DNA of 64,000 bases, taken from assembly GCA_001769535.1 (NCBI GenBank), contig MEOH01000009.1, positions 135,961-199,960 on the forward strand, in the 5' to 3' direction. The notes under the pieces were generated by a model. The model saw nothing but the letters and a program-made list of their open reading frames with translations. It had not been told where the DNA came from and made no database searches. Shown in pieces: positions 28,534-38,155 of this stretch. The position numbers and the translations under genes were made by a program. Numbering within the stretch: the first letter of the stretch is position 1; every line of letters starts with the position of its first letter. Origin of the DNA: Bacteroidetes bacterium GWF2_38_335. GTDB lineage: Bacteria; Bacteroidota; Bacteroidia; Bacteroidales; GWF2-38-335.

Positions 28534-30468
28534 TTATTTTATTACCGACTTCATCTTGTCCAAAAACTTTTCTGAAACAAGTTGTTTTACCGCCTCAGTA
28601 ATCGAAGCAATATCAAAACCACAGTCTTTTCGTAACTCAAACTGGGTGCCATGCTCAATGAATTTGTCAGGTATACCCAGTCGACGGATGTTGGCAGAAT
28701 AATTATTGTCGGCCATAAACTCAATCACTGCCGAACCAAAGCCACCCTGCAAAACCCCGTCTTCGACAGTAACAATGTTTTTGAATTTTTTGAAAATTTT
28801 ATGCAGCAATTCCCCGTCAAGCGGCTTGACAAAACGCATGTCGTAGTGTGCCGGATAAATTCCTTCCTGCTTTAGTTTTGCAATAGCTGCTGAAACATAA
28901 TTTCCCGGATGCCCGATTGATAAAACAGCCACATCTTCGCCCTCGCAAATAATTCTTCCTGTTCCCACAGCAATTTCTTCAAATGGCTTTTTCCAGTCGG
29001 CAAGCACCCCGTTTCCTCTTGGGTATCTGATGCTGAACGGACCTTTTCCAAGCTGTGCGGTGTACATAAGATTTCTCAGCTCAACCTCATTCATGGGCGC
29101 CGAAACAATCATATTCGGAATGGATCGCATAAATGCCAGGTCAAATGCTCCGTGGTGCGTGGCACCATCAGCTCCAACCAGTCCGCCCCTGTCCATGCAA
29201 AATACCACATTCAGATTTTGTAGCGCCACATCATGGATTATCTGGTCGTAGGCGCGCTGCATAAAGGTTGAATAGATATTGCAAAAGGGTATAAATCCCT
29301 CTATTGCCAGTCCGGCCGAAAATGTCACCGCATGCGCTTCGGCAATACCCACATCAAAAGCCCTGTTTGGCATTTTTTCCATCATGATATTCAATGAACA
29401 TCCTGTGGGCATGGCAGGGGTTATTCCCAGAATTTTTTCGTTTTTTTCAGCCAGCTCAACGATGCTTTCGCCAAAAACATCCTGGTATCGGGGAGGTTTG
29501 GGATCACCGTTATCGGTACTCAGAATCTCGCCTGTTTCTTTATTGAAAACACCGGGCGAATGCCAGTAAGTCTGGTCATCCTCGGCAAGCTTAAACCCTT
29601 TGCCTTTTATGGTTTTCACATGAAGCAGTTTTGGACCCGGAATTTCACCGAGGTCTTTGATGATTCTGGCCAGGAGATGCACATCGTGGCCGTCGACCGG
29701 ACCAAAATATCTGAAGTTAAGGGATTCAAAAAGGTTGCTGTGGCGCAGAATTATGGATTTGATGCTGTTGTCAATTTTTTGCACCATTTTTTGGGCATTC
29801 GGACCAAACTGGGATACTTTTCCAAGAAATCTCCATACATCATCTTTTACCCTGTTGTAGGTTTTGGAAGTGGCAATATCAAGCAAATAATCCTTTAATG
29901 CGCCCACACTGGCATCAATGGCCATATTGTTGTCATTAAGGATAACAAGCAAATCAACATCTTTTTTAATTCCGGCATTGTTTAATCCCTCAAAAGCCAG
30001 TCCGCCTGTCATCGAACCATCACCGATTACGGCGACTACTCTTCTTTTTTCATTTTTTTGCTTTGCCGCAATGGCCATTCCGAGTGCAGCAGAAATTGAA
30101 GTGGAAGCGTGGCCGACACCAAAAGAATCATACTCGCTTTCGCTTACCTTTGGAAACCCGCTGATGCCCTTGTATTTGCGATTGGTGTGGAAAACATCTT
30201 TTCGTCCGGTTAATATTTTATGCCCGTAAGCCTGATGTCCCACATCCCAGATAAGCTTGTCGTAGGGAGTGTTCAATGAGTAATGGAGCGCCACCGAAAG
30301 TTCAACCGTTCCAAGGCTTGCCCCGAAATGACCCGGGTTGCACGAAACCTCATCAATGATAAAATTGCGCAGCTCTTCACTTAACTGCACAAGCTCTTTG
30401 ATCTCAAGTTTCCGGAGATCTTTAGGATCATTGATATTATCAAGTAACCGTGACGGTTTTTCTGCCAT
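28534..30468 (-). CDS. dxs: 1-deoxy-D-xylulose-5-phosphate synthase
   Basis: [74 protein letters not shown] at 30468. Confidence 0.95.
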   Translation of the reverse strand: MAEKPSRLLDNINDPKDLRKLEIKELVQLSEELRNFIIDEVSCNPGHFGASLGTVELSVALHYSLNTPYDKLIWDVGHQAYGHKILTGRKDVFHTNRKYKGISGFPKVSESEYDSFGVGHASTSISAALGMAIAAKQKNEKRRVVAVIGDGSMTGGLAFEGLNNAGIKKDVDLLVILNDNNMAIDASVGALKDYLLDIATSKTYNRVKDDVWRFLGKVSQFGPNAQKMVQKIDNSIKSIILRHSNLFESLNFRYFGPVDGHDVHLLARIIKDLGEIPGPKLLHVKTIKGKGFKLAEDDQTYWHSPGVFNKETGEILSTDNGDPKPPRYQDVFGESIVELAEKNEKILGITPAMPTGCSLNIMMEKMPNRAFDVGIAEAHAVTFSAGLAIEGFIPFCNIYSTFMQRAYDQIIHDVALQNLNVVFCMDRGGLVGADGATHHGAFDLAFMRSIPNMIVSAPMNEVELRNLMYTAQLGKGPFSIRYPRGNGVLADWKKPFEEIAVGTGRIICEGEDVAVLSIGHPGNYVSAAIAKLKQEGIYPAHYDMRFVKPLDGELLHKIFKKFKNIVTVEDGVLQGGFGSAVIEFMADNNYSANIRRLGIPDKFIEHGTQFELRKDCGFDIASITEAVKQLVSEKFLDKMKSVIK

Positions 30469-30506
30469 AAACAGGTCAAAAATAAAATGCAAAGATACGC
30501 AATATT

Positions 30507-30583
30507 AGTAGAAAGTACAAAGTTGAAAGTTGAAAGTGATGAGTAGCTGCTAGTGAGTAGCAAGTATCAAGTATTGGGTGGCA
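30507..30583. repeat. Degenerate heptanucleotide tandem array (AGTNNNN)n upstream of dxs
   Basis: agtagaa agtacaa agttgaa agttgaa agtgatg agtagct gctagtg agtagca agtatca agtattg ggtggca. Confidence 0.75.
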
Positions 30584-30719
30584 GGTCTTTATCAATGCAA
30601 AAAAATTCGCGCATTCGCGGCAAAATATTTTTGACAGAAATTCATGATATTATGTTATTTCGTTGTGTTACTGTATGGCCTATTTTTTATATTTGCATTC
30701 TTATTTACTTTTTTGATTA

Positions 30720-31103
30720 ATGAATCTTGATATAGAAGAAAAGGATCTGAAGAAGTTTATTGTTGTTGGTGACAGACTGCTTATCAAACCAAAAACTTTA
30801 CAGGACCGGACAAAAACAGGATTGTATCTGCCTCACGGAATTCAGGAGAAGGAGGCTATTCATAGCGGTTATGTGCTTAAAGCCGGACCGGGTTATCCCA
30901 TACCTGCTGTGAATGATTTTGATGAGCCATGGAAAAATTCTTCGGATGATGTGAAGTATGTGCCACTTCAGGCCAGGACAGGTGATTTGGCAGTTTATCT
31001 TCAAAAAAGCGGATATGAAATCGAATTTAATAAGGAAAAATATGTTATTGTCCCCCAATCTGCCGTTCTTTTATTAATAAGGGATGAAGGATTGTTTGAA
31101 TAG
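30720..31103 (+). CDS. Divergent GroES-family co-chaperonin-like protein
   Basis: VGDRLLIKPKTLQDRTKTGLYLP ... YEIEFNKEKYVIVPQSAVLLLI; TATATTTG at 30688-30695. Confidence 0.75.
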   Translation: MNLDIEEKDLKKFIVVGDRLLIKPKTLQDRTKTGLYLPHGIQEKEAIHSGYVLKAGPGYPIPAVNDFDEPWKNSSDDVKYVPLQARTGDLAVYLQKSGYEIEFNKEKYVIVPQSAVLLLIRDEGLFE

Positions 31104-31106
31104 CCA

Positions 31107-32345
31107 TTGATGAACAGACTGGTATTATCAATATTGTTTTTTGTTTTTTACTTGTTTTCGGGTGCGCAGACGGTAAACGGAAGGATTGTGTACCAGGAAG
31201 GCAGTCTGACTACCGTAAAAGTCTGGGGAACACACAAGGAACGTGGTTATGCCTATGGTTATCTGATGGCCGATAAAATCCTGGAAGTTCACAACAAGTT
31301 TATTAAGCCTTCTTTTGGAAGTCATTACGATGCGGTGAAAAAAATCATCATCGACGAAGTGCATATCAAAATTGACAAAATATATCACGAAGAAGCTCTG
31401 GCAATGGTCGAGGGAATGAATGCAAAGGGAGTCGATGTGTCGGATTTTGATTATATAGATATCCTGCTGGGAAATTCTTATCTTGATATTCTTGGACTTA
31501 ACAGGGGAAATTTTATCAGCGGATGCTCAACACTTATGAGCTGGGGTGAAGCAACAAAAAGCAGTGAGCTTTCGGGAAATACCATTGTTACCCGCCACCT
31601 CGACTGGCAACCCTATGATCCCCTCATCAATAATCAGGTTTTGGTAATACATGTGCCATCCGAAGAGGATGAACAGCCCTGGCTTTCACTTGGTTTTGCC
31701 GGTCATATGTCGGTGCTTTCCGGGGTAAATGAAAATGGATTGTGCGTGTTTCAGCACGATTTAAACGATCCTTTGCAGGGAACAACCAAGGTTGGCGTTC
31801 AGTACGAACCTGTTTGGTTTACCATGAGAAAAGCCATCGAAAAAAAGGACTACAATAATGATGGCCGGAATAACGTTAAAGATGTTAAGGATGCCATAAG
31901 AAAAAATGTATGGGGTTATGTTGATGGGTATATAATCTGTGCCATTGCCGGAAATGAAGAACCCAGCGACTCGCTTACAGCCATGGTGGCCGAACTTACT
32001 CCGGGAAGCCCCTACGTTACTTTCAGAAGCACCGAATGTGAAGACGGACTGGAGGGCGATAACCTTTATGCAGCAAACGGAGCCGTAGCACGTAATAATA
32101 AACACAATTACGACAAACGCTACCAGGATGTGTCAAAGGCAGTGGGAAAGGGAGAGAAAATCGGAGCAGAAAAAAGCTGGAAGATCATGAAGGAAAAATC
32201 AACCAGCACAAACCCGAACGTCCATTTCATGCAGATAATACCCGAAACGGGTGAACTTAAAATTTCAGTTTATGAAAACAAAATTCAGGCTTTTGAAATG
32301 GAACCCGTTACCTATTCGATTTATGAATTTTTCAAAAAGGAGTAA
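31107..32345 (+). CDS. C45-family autoproteolytic acyltransferase/hydrolase-like
   Basis: Signal peptide; SGCSTLMSWGEATK nucleophile context; GNTIVTRHLDWQPYD. Confidence 0.7.
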   Translation: MMNRLVLSILFFVFYLFSGAQTVNGRIVYQEGSLTTVKVWGTHKERGYAYGYLMADKILEVHNKFIKPSFGSHYDAVKKIIIDEVHIKIDKIYHEEALAMVEGMNAKGVDVSDFDYIDILLGNSYLDILGLNRGNFISGCSTLMSWGEATKSSELSGNTIVTRHLDWQPYDPLINNQVLVIHVPSEEDEQPWLSLGFAGHMSVLSGVNENGLCVFQHDLNDPLQGTTKVGVQYEPVWFTMRKAIEKKDYNNDGRNNVKDVKDAIRKNVWGYVDGYIICAIAGNEEPSDSLTAMVAELTPGSPYVTFRSTECEDGLEGDNLYAANGAVARNNKHNYDKRYQDVSKAVGKGEKIGAEKSWKIMKEKSTSTNPNVHFMQIIPETGELKISVYENKIQAFEMEPVTYSIYEFFKKE

Positions 32346-33183
32346 ACTTTTTCCCGCAGGTGTCTTTATTTCCTTTTTGTTTTTAAGTTGCAGCGGTTCA
32401 TCCCAGGAAAATACCACAATACACGATACCGACAGTTTGCCTGTTGAAAAGAAAACTGTCAATTATCTGGAACATATCCCTTCACATGAAACTGCCAAAT
32501 ACCAGAAAATTAAAGATATTCCGGTTCCTAATGGTTTTCAGAGAACCTCTGCCGACAGCAATTCTTTTGCCGGATATCTGAGGAATCTGGAACTGAAAAC
32601 AGAAAACAATACGGTATATCTCCATACCGGCGAGGAGAAATGGTATCAGGACGGGCATTTTGCCGTGATAAAAATGGATGTGGGAACACGCGATCTTCAG
32701 CAGTGTGCTGATGCCGTGATGCGCCTGCGTGCCGAATATCTTTATACCACCAAGCAATACAGTAAAATTCATTTTAATTTTCTGAGTGACGGAAAACCAA
32801 GATATTACACCGAGTATACCGGGGCCGATCGCTCCTGGAAAGCTTACCGCAAATACATGGATTATATATTTTCCTATGCAAACACAGGATCTCTTGCCAA
32901 TGAGCTTACTCCGGTTAAAATTGAAGAGATTTTGCCTGGGGATGTTTTTATCATGAAGGGCAATCCATACGGGCATGCAGTGATCGTTGTTGATGTGGCC
33001 GAAAACAGTGAAACCGGCGAAAGGGTTTTTATGATCGCCCAAAGCTATATGCCTGCACAGGAAATTCATATCTTGAAAAACCTGAACAGCTTATCAATCA
33101 GTCCGTGGTATTCAACTAAATTCGAGGGTGACCTGAATACTCCCGAATGGACTTTTGTTGGCAATTGTTTAAAGAGATTCTGA
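32323..33183 (+). CDS. DUF4846-like lipoprotein
   Basis: Lipobox FLFLSCSGSSQ; DLQQCADAVMRLRAEYLY, LPGDVFIMKGNPYGHAVIVVD. Confidence 0.75.
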   Translation: MNFSKRSKLFPAGVFISFLFLSCSGSSQENTTIHDTDSLPVEKKTVNYLEHIPSHETAKYQKIKDIPVPNGFQRTSADSNSFAGYLRNLELKTENNTVYLHTGEEKWYQDGHFAVIKMDVGTRDLQQCADAVMRLRAEYLYTTKQYSKIHFNFLSDGKPRYYTEYTGADRSWKAYRKYMDYIFSYANTGSLANELTPVKIEEILPGDVFIMKGNPYGHAVIVVDVAENSETGERVFMIAQSYMPAQEIHILKNLNSLSISPWYSTKFEGDLNTPEWTFVGNCLKRF

Positions 33184-33199
33184 TTTCCCCCGGGTTATA

Positions 33200-36100
33200 C
33201 TAATACTCTCCCCAACTCTTCAAAGTGATTTCCTCTACCTGATATTTGCAAAAAGCATAAATAAAAGCACTGGCCAGCCGTGCATTGGTGATGATCGGAA
33301 TGTTGCAGTCAACGGCTGTCCGGCGTATGGCATAGTCATTGTTCAGCTCTGTTTTGCTCAGGTTTTTCGGGATATTTATCACAAGATCAATTTTTCTTTC
33401 CTTCAGATAGTCCACTATATTTGGCTTTTCATTTGAGTCGGGCCAATGTAATACCGTACTGTTTACCTCATGTTTTTCCAGAAAATCATGGGTGCCTTTG
33501 GTTGCAAACAAATTGTAACCCTTTTTTTCAAGCATCCTGCAGGAGTTCAGCAATTCGGTTTTTGAACGTACCGGGCCCGATGAGATGAGAATGTTTTTTT
33601 GTGGTATCCTGTACCCAACTGACAGCATCGCTTTGAGCATGGCATCGTAAAAATCTTCGCCGATGCATCCCGCTTCACCGGTCGAAACCATATCCACCCC
33701 AAGCACAGGATCGGCTTTCTGCAATCTTGAAAACGAGAATTGTGGCGCCTTAATACCCACATAATCCAGATCAAAAATGGATTTTGACGGCTTTTCAAAT
33801 GGCACGCCCAGCATCACCATCGTTGCATAATCAATGAAATTGGTTTTGATCACTTTCGAAACAAAGGGAAAACTTCTTGAAGCACGCAGGTTACACTCGA
33901 TGACTTTTATTTCGTTGTCACGGGCCAGAAACTGTATATTGAACGGGCCGTTTATGTTGAGGTTTTTAGCAATTTTCCCCGAGATTCTTTTAATCCGCCT
34001 GATTGTTTCAATATAGGTTTTCTGCGGAGGAAAAACTATGGTGGCATCTCCCGAATGAACACCTGCAAATTCAACATGCTCCGAAATGGCATAGATCATA
34101 ATCTCACCATTTTTTGCCACAGCATCCATCTCAATTTCCTTTGCCTGTTCGATAAATTCAGATACAACCACGGGATATTGCGGAGACACTTTTGCAGCCA
34201 GTTCCAGAAAATCAATTAGTTCATCTTCGTTTGAAACAACGTTCATGGCTGCACCCGAAAGCACATATGATGGTCTGACAAGTACCGGATACCCCACTTC
34301 TTTAGTGAATTTGACAATGGCTTCATTGCTCGATAGTTCTTTCCATCGTGGCTGATCAACGTCAATTTCATCAAGCATTTCAGAAAATTTATGCCTGTTT
34401 TCGGCACGGTCAATGGACAACGGTGAAGATCCCAGAATTTTTACATCACAGTGATGCAGGCGCATGGCCAGGTTGTTGGGAATCTGACCGCCAACTGAAA
34501 CGATTGTTCCCATTGGGTTTTCAAGTCCGATGATGTCCATTACCCGCTCAAAGGTTAGCTCATCGAAATACAAACGGTCGCAGATGTCATAATCGGTGCT
34601 CACAGTTTCGGGGTTGTAGTTGATCATTACCGACCTGAATCCGTTTTTGCGGATGGTGTTGAGGGCACTAACACTGCACCAGTCAAATTCCACCGAGCTG
34701 CCAATCCTGTAAGCCCCGGATCCAAGTACAATCACTGAACGGCCATCGTTTTCAAATTCAATATCGTGTTCGGTTCCGTTGTAGGTAAGATAAAGATAAT
34801 TGGTACATGCCGGATATTCGGCAGCCAGCGTATCTATCTGTTTAACCACCGGAAAAATATTCCTTGACAGGCGGTGGTTTCTGACCTCAAGCATTTTTGT
34901 GTCATTGGCGTCTTCGGGAAAATCAAAAAGGATTCGGGCAATTTGAAAATCCGAGAATCCTGATTTCTTTGCGATTCTCAATAATTCATCGGGCAATTTT
35001 TCCAGTGAATTGAATTTCATGAGCTCTTTCCGGAGGTTCATGATATTTGCAAGTTTCTGCAGAAACCAACGGTCAATTTTTGTGAGATCGTGAATCTTAT
35101 CAATGGAATATCCCAGATGCAAAGCCCAGGCAATGGAGAAAATTCTGGTGTCAGTAGGGCTTTCAAGATCCTTTTCCACATCAGCTGCCACAAGATCTGT
35201 GTTTCCTACAAATCCGTGCATACCCATTCCGATCATCCTGAGTCCTTTTTGAATAGCCTCCTCAAATGTTCGGCCAATGGCCATCACTTCGCCCACCGAT
35301 TTCATGCTGCTCCCGATTTCGCGCGACACGCCTGAAAATTTTCCCAAATCCCAGCGGGGAAGTTTGCAAACAATATAATCCAGAGCTGGCTCAAAACAGG
35401 CAGTGGTGGTTCCGGTGACGGCATTTTTTATTTCATGCAGTCCGTAGCCCAATCCGAGTTTAGCAGCCACAAAGGCCAGCGGATATCCGGTAGCTTTTGA
35501 TGCCAGGGCGCTGGATCTTGACAGACGGGCATTGACTTCGATTACCCGGTAATCTTCGGATGAAGGATCGAGGGCGTATTGAACATTGCATTCGCCCACG
35601 ATGCCTATATGTCGGATGATTTTTATTGCAATACGCCGTAATTTGTGGTATTCGCTGTTTGTTAGTGTTTGTGAAGGAGCCACCACAATGCTTTCTCCGG
35701 TGTGGATTCCCAGAGGGTCAAAATTTTCCATGTTGCACACGGTGATGCAGTTGTCATATTTGTCACGTACAACCTCATACTCTACTTCCTTCCATCCTTT
35801 CAATGATTCTTCTACAAGTACCTGAGGCGAATAGGAAAAAGCTTTTGATGCAAGATTTCTCAGCTCCTCTTCGTTTGAACAAAAGCCACTGCCCAGTCCA
35901 CCCAAAGCATAAGCGGCTCTGATAATAATGGGATACCCGATTTTTTTTGCTGCTGAAACGGCATCTTCAATATTTGTTACGGCAACGCTTCTGGCAGTTT
36001 TCACCTCAATTTCATCAAGTTTTCGGGAAAACAATTCTCTGTCTTCGGTTTCCATGATGGCCTGTACCTGAGTCCCGAGTACCTGCAAATTATATTTTTC

Positions 36101-36418
36101 AAACACCCCTCTTTTATAGAGTTCCACACCGCAGTTCAGGGCTGTTTGGCCGCCAAAAGCCAATAAAATTCCCTGGGGTTTTTCCTTTTCGATGATTTTT
36201 TCGGCAAAATCGGGTGTCACCGGAAGGAAATATACTTTATCGGCAATGTCTTCGGATGTTTGGATAGTTGCGATATTGGGATTGATCAGGATGGTTTCTA
36301 TGCCTTCTTCTTTAAGGGCTTTTAATGCCTGCGATCCGGAGTAGTCGAATTCGCCGGCTTCACCTATTTTCAGGGCGCCTGAGCCGAGAATGAGAATTTT
36401 TTTCAGATTATCCTGCAT
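33200..36418 (-). CDS. carB: Carbamoyl-phosphate synthase large subunit
   Basis: LILGSGALKIGEAGEFDYSGSQALKALKEEG; two ATP-grasp halves; MGS-like C-terminal domain. Confidence 0.95.
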   Translation of the reverse strand: MQDNLKKILILGSGALKIGEAGEFDYSGSQALKALKEEGIETILINPNIATIQTSEDIADKVYFLPVTPDFAEKIIEKEKPQGILLAFGGQTALNCGVELYKRGVFEKYNLQVLGTQVQAIMETEDRELFSRKLDEIEVKTARSVAVTNIEDAVSAAKKIGYPIIIRAAYALGGLGSGFCSNEEELRNLASKAFSYSPQVLVEESLKGWKEVEYEVVRDKYDNCITVCNMENFDPLGIHTGESIVVAPSQTLTNSEYHKLRRIAIKIIRHIGIVGECNVQYALDPSSEDYRVIEVNARLSRSSALASKATGYPLAFVAAKLGLGYGLHEIKNAVTGTTTACFEPALDYIVCKLPRWDLGKFSGVSREIGSSMKSVGEVMAIGRTFEEAIQKGLRMIGMGMHGFVGNTDLVAADVEKDLESPTDTRIFSIAWALHLGYSIDKIHDLTKIDRWFLQKLANIMNLRKELMKFNSLEKLPDELLRIAKKSGFSDFQIARILFDFPEDANDTKMLEVRNHRLSRNIFPVVKQIDTLAAEYPACTNYLYLTYNGTEHDIEFENDGRSVIVLGSGAYRIGSSVEFDWCSVSALNTIRKNGFRSVMINYNPETVSTDYDICDRLYFDELTFERVMDIIGLENPMGTIVSVGGQIPNNLAMRLHHCDVKILGSSPLSIDRAENRHKFSEMLDEIDVDQPRWKELSSNEAIVKFTKEVGYPVLVRPSYVLSGAAMNVVSNEDELIDFLELAAKVSPQYPVVVSEFIEQAKEIEMDAVAKNGEIMIYAISEHVEFAGVHSGDATIVFPPQKTYIETIRRIKRISGKIAKNLNINGPFNIQFLARDNEIKVIECNLRASRSFPFVSKVIKTNFIDYATMVMLGVPFEKPSKSIFDLDYVGIKAPQFSFSRLQKADPVLGVDMVSTGEAGCIGEDFYDAMLKAMLSVGYRIPQKNILISSGPVRSKTELLNSCRMLEKKGYNLFATKGTHDFLEKHEVNSTVLHWPDSNEKPNIVDYLKERKIDLVINIPKNLSKTELNNDYAIRRTAVDCNIPIITNARLASAFIYAFCKYQVEEITLKSWGEY

Positions 36419-37493
36419 ATTCTTTTACCATTTTAATAAAGTCATCAAATAAAAAATCGGTATCGGTCGGACCGCTGGAAGCTTCAGGGTGAAATTGCAC
36501 CGAGAAAAAGGGTTTTGTTTTGTGTTTTATGCCCTCATTGGTTCCGTCGTTGAGGTTTTTGAAAAGTGGGACCCACTCGTTTGATAGAGTTGTTTCATCT
36601 ACGGCAAACCCGTGGTTTTGCGAAGTGATGAATGCCCTGTTTGTTCCGCAAAGCAATGCGGGTTGGTTGTGGCTTCGGTGGCCATATTTGAGTTTGTAGG
36701 TCTGGGCTCCCGAGGCCAGAGCCATCAACTGGTGCCCGAGACAGATGCCAAATACCGGCTTTTTATCCGATAGGGCTTTGGTCAGATTTTCAATGGTGGC
36801 AGTGCAAAGCTGGGGGTTGCCCGGACCATTTGAAAGGAAAAGACCGTGGTACTCTTCTCTGCTAAAATCATAATTCCACGGAACACGAATAACGGTGGTG
36901 TCTTTTTCAAGAAAATATCTGATAATGTTGTTTTTTACGCCGCAATCCACAAGTAATATTTTATACCGTCCGTTTCCATAGATTTTTTTCTCTTTGATAC
37001 TGACTTCATCCACCAGATTTCCCTTGTTTGGATCAAAAAAATCGCAATCAGTTTCATTGATAATGATTTTTCCCGGCATACATCCTTTTTCCCGTATTCT
37101 TTTGGTCAGTGCTCTGGTGTCAATATCGCAGAGTGCAGGAATCTTATTTTCCACAAGCCATTGCTGCAGACTTTTTGATGCATTCCAGTGGTTATATGAC
37201 GAAGAATAGTCGGTGATCACAAGGGCGGTGATCCTGATTTTTTCCGATTCGAAAAACCGAAGCATATTGTCTTTGATTTCGTTGCCGGGCACACCGTAGT
37301 TTCCGACAAGCGGATAGGTGGTGACCAGTATCTGGCCCGAGTAGGAAGGATCGGTTAAACTTTCGGGGTATCCGGTCATGGCAGTATTGAAAACCACTTC
37401 GCCGGCAACGGATTTTTCATATCCAAAAGTTTTGCCGTAAAATACCGACCCGTCTTCAAAAACGAGGCGGGCAGGTTTGTAATTCTGTAGCAT
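36408..37493 (-). CDS. carA: Carbamoyl-phosphate synthase small subunit
   Basis: GVPGNEI; FGICLGHQLMALASGA; VQFHPEASSGPTDT. Confidence 0.95.
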   Translation of the reverse strand: MLQNYKPARLVFEDGSVFYGKTFGYEKSVAGEVVFNTAMTGYPESLTDPSYSGQILVTTYPLVGNYGVPGNEIKDNMLRFFESEKIRITALVITDYSSSYNHWNASKSLQQWLVENKIPALCDIDTRALTKRIREKGCMPGKIIINETDCDFFDPNKGNLVDEVSIKEKKIYGNGRYKILLVDCGVKNNIIRYFLEKDTTVIRVPWNYDFSREEYHGLFLSNGPGNPQLCTATIENLTKALSDKKPVFGICLGHQLMALASGAQTYKLKYGHRSHNQPALLCGTNRAFITSQNHGFAVDETTLSNEWVPLFKNLNDGTNEGIKHKTKPFFSVQFHPEASSGPTDTDFLFDDFIKMVKEYAG

Positions 37494-37505
37494 TATTAAA
37501 CGGGA

Positions 37506-37997
37506 TTAGTTTGTTTTGTTTTTTTCGCGGATTTTATCCTTTATTCCGGGCATATTGGCAGAAAGGGAATTCAGAAAATCTTTTTTCTTCACTTTTTCCC
37601 TGAGTACAATAATTATTGTGTCATCGCCGGCCACACTGCCGATCATTCCCGAAAGTTCCTTACGGTCGATCTCTGAAGCAAGTCCGGTGGCAAACCCGGG
37701 AAAGGTTTTGATCACGGCAATATTACCTGAAAAACTGATTGACCTGAAACTGTTGGCAAGGATGTCGTGCTGTGTTTCCAGATTTTCGCTGCGTATGTCT
37801 TCGGGCAGAATGTAGCGGTAACCCACTTCGGCATCGGCTATTCGTGCAACTTTAAGGGTTTTCAGATCCCGCGAAAGAGTGGCTTGTGTAAGAGCGAAAC
37901 CTTTTTTCAAAAGGAAGTTCAGCAGCTCTTCCTGATTCCGGATTTTTTTCTCGCGTATCAATTTCTGAATGGCAAGAAGTCTTTTTGTTTTAGGCAT
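37506..37997 (-). CDS. argR: Arginine repressor ArgR
   Basis: ATLSRDLKTLKVARI wHTH; GSVAGDDTIIIVL oligomerisation/Arg-binding motif. Confidence 0.9.
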   Translation of the reverse strand: MPKTKRLLAIQKLIREKKIRNQEELLNFLLKKGFALTQATLSRDLKTLKVARIADAEVGYRYILPEDIRSENLETQHDILANSFRSISFSGNIAVIKTFPGFATGLASEIDRKELSGMIGSVAGDDTIIIVLREKVKKKDFLNSLSANMPGIKDKIREKNKTN

Positions 37998-38036
37998 TGT
38001 GCATAAATTTACATCCGGAATGCAAAATTATGCATA
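37998..38036 (-). promoter_or_regulatory. Tandem ARG-box operator (two 18-bp boxes, 3-bp gap)
   Basis: Minus strand TATGCATAATTTTGCATT (38036-38019) and GATGTAAATTTATGCACA (38015-37998) resemble TNTGAATWWWWATTCANA. Confidence 0.65.
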
Positions 38037-38084
38037 AAAAATTTCACTACAAAAATAACTTATTAACAGGTGCTGGGGGAAAAT

Positions 38085-38120
38085 AAAAAACCACGAATGT
38101 ATTGGTGTCATTCGTGGTTT
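38085..38120 (-). terminator. Intrinsic terminator of the DUF2723 gene
   Basis: 12-bp perfect stem AAACCACGAATG/CATTCGTGGTTT followed by TTTTTTATTTT on minus strand. Confidence 0.85.
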
Positions 38121-38155
38121 CATATATTGGCAAAGCCAAAGTAAAAAATTATACT

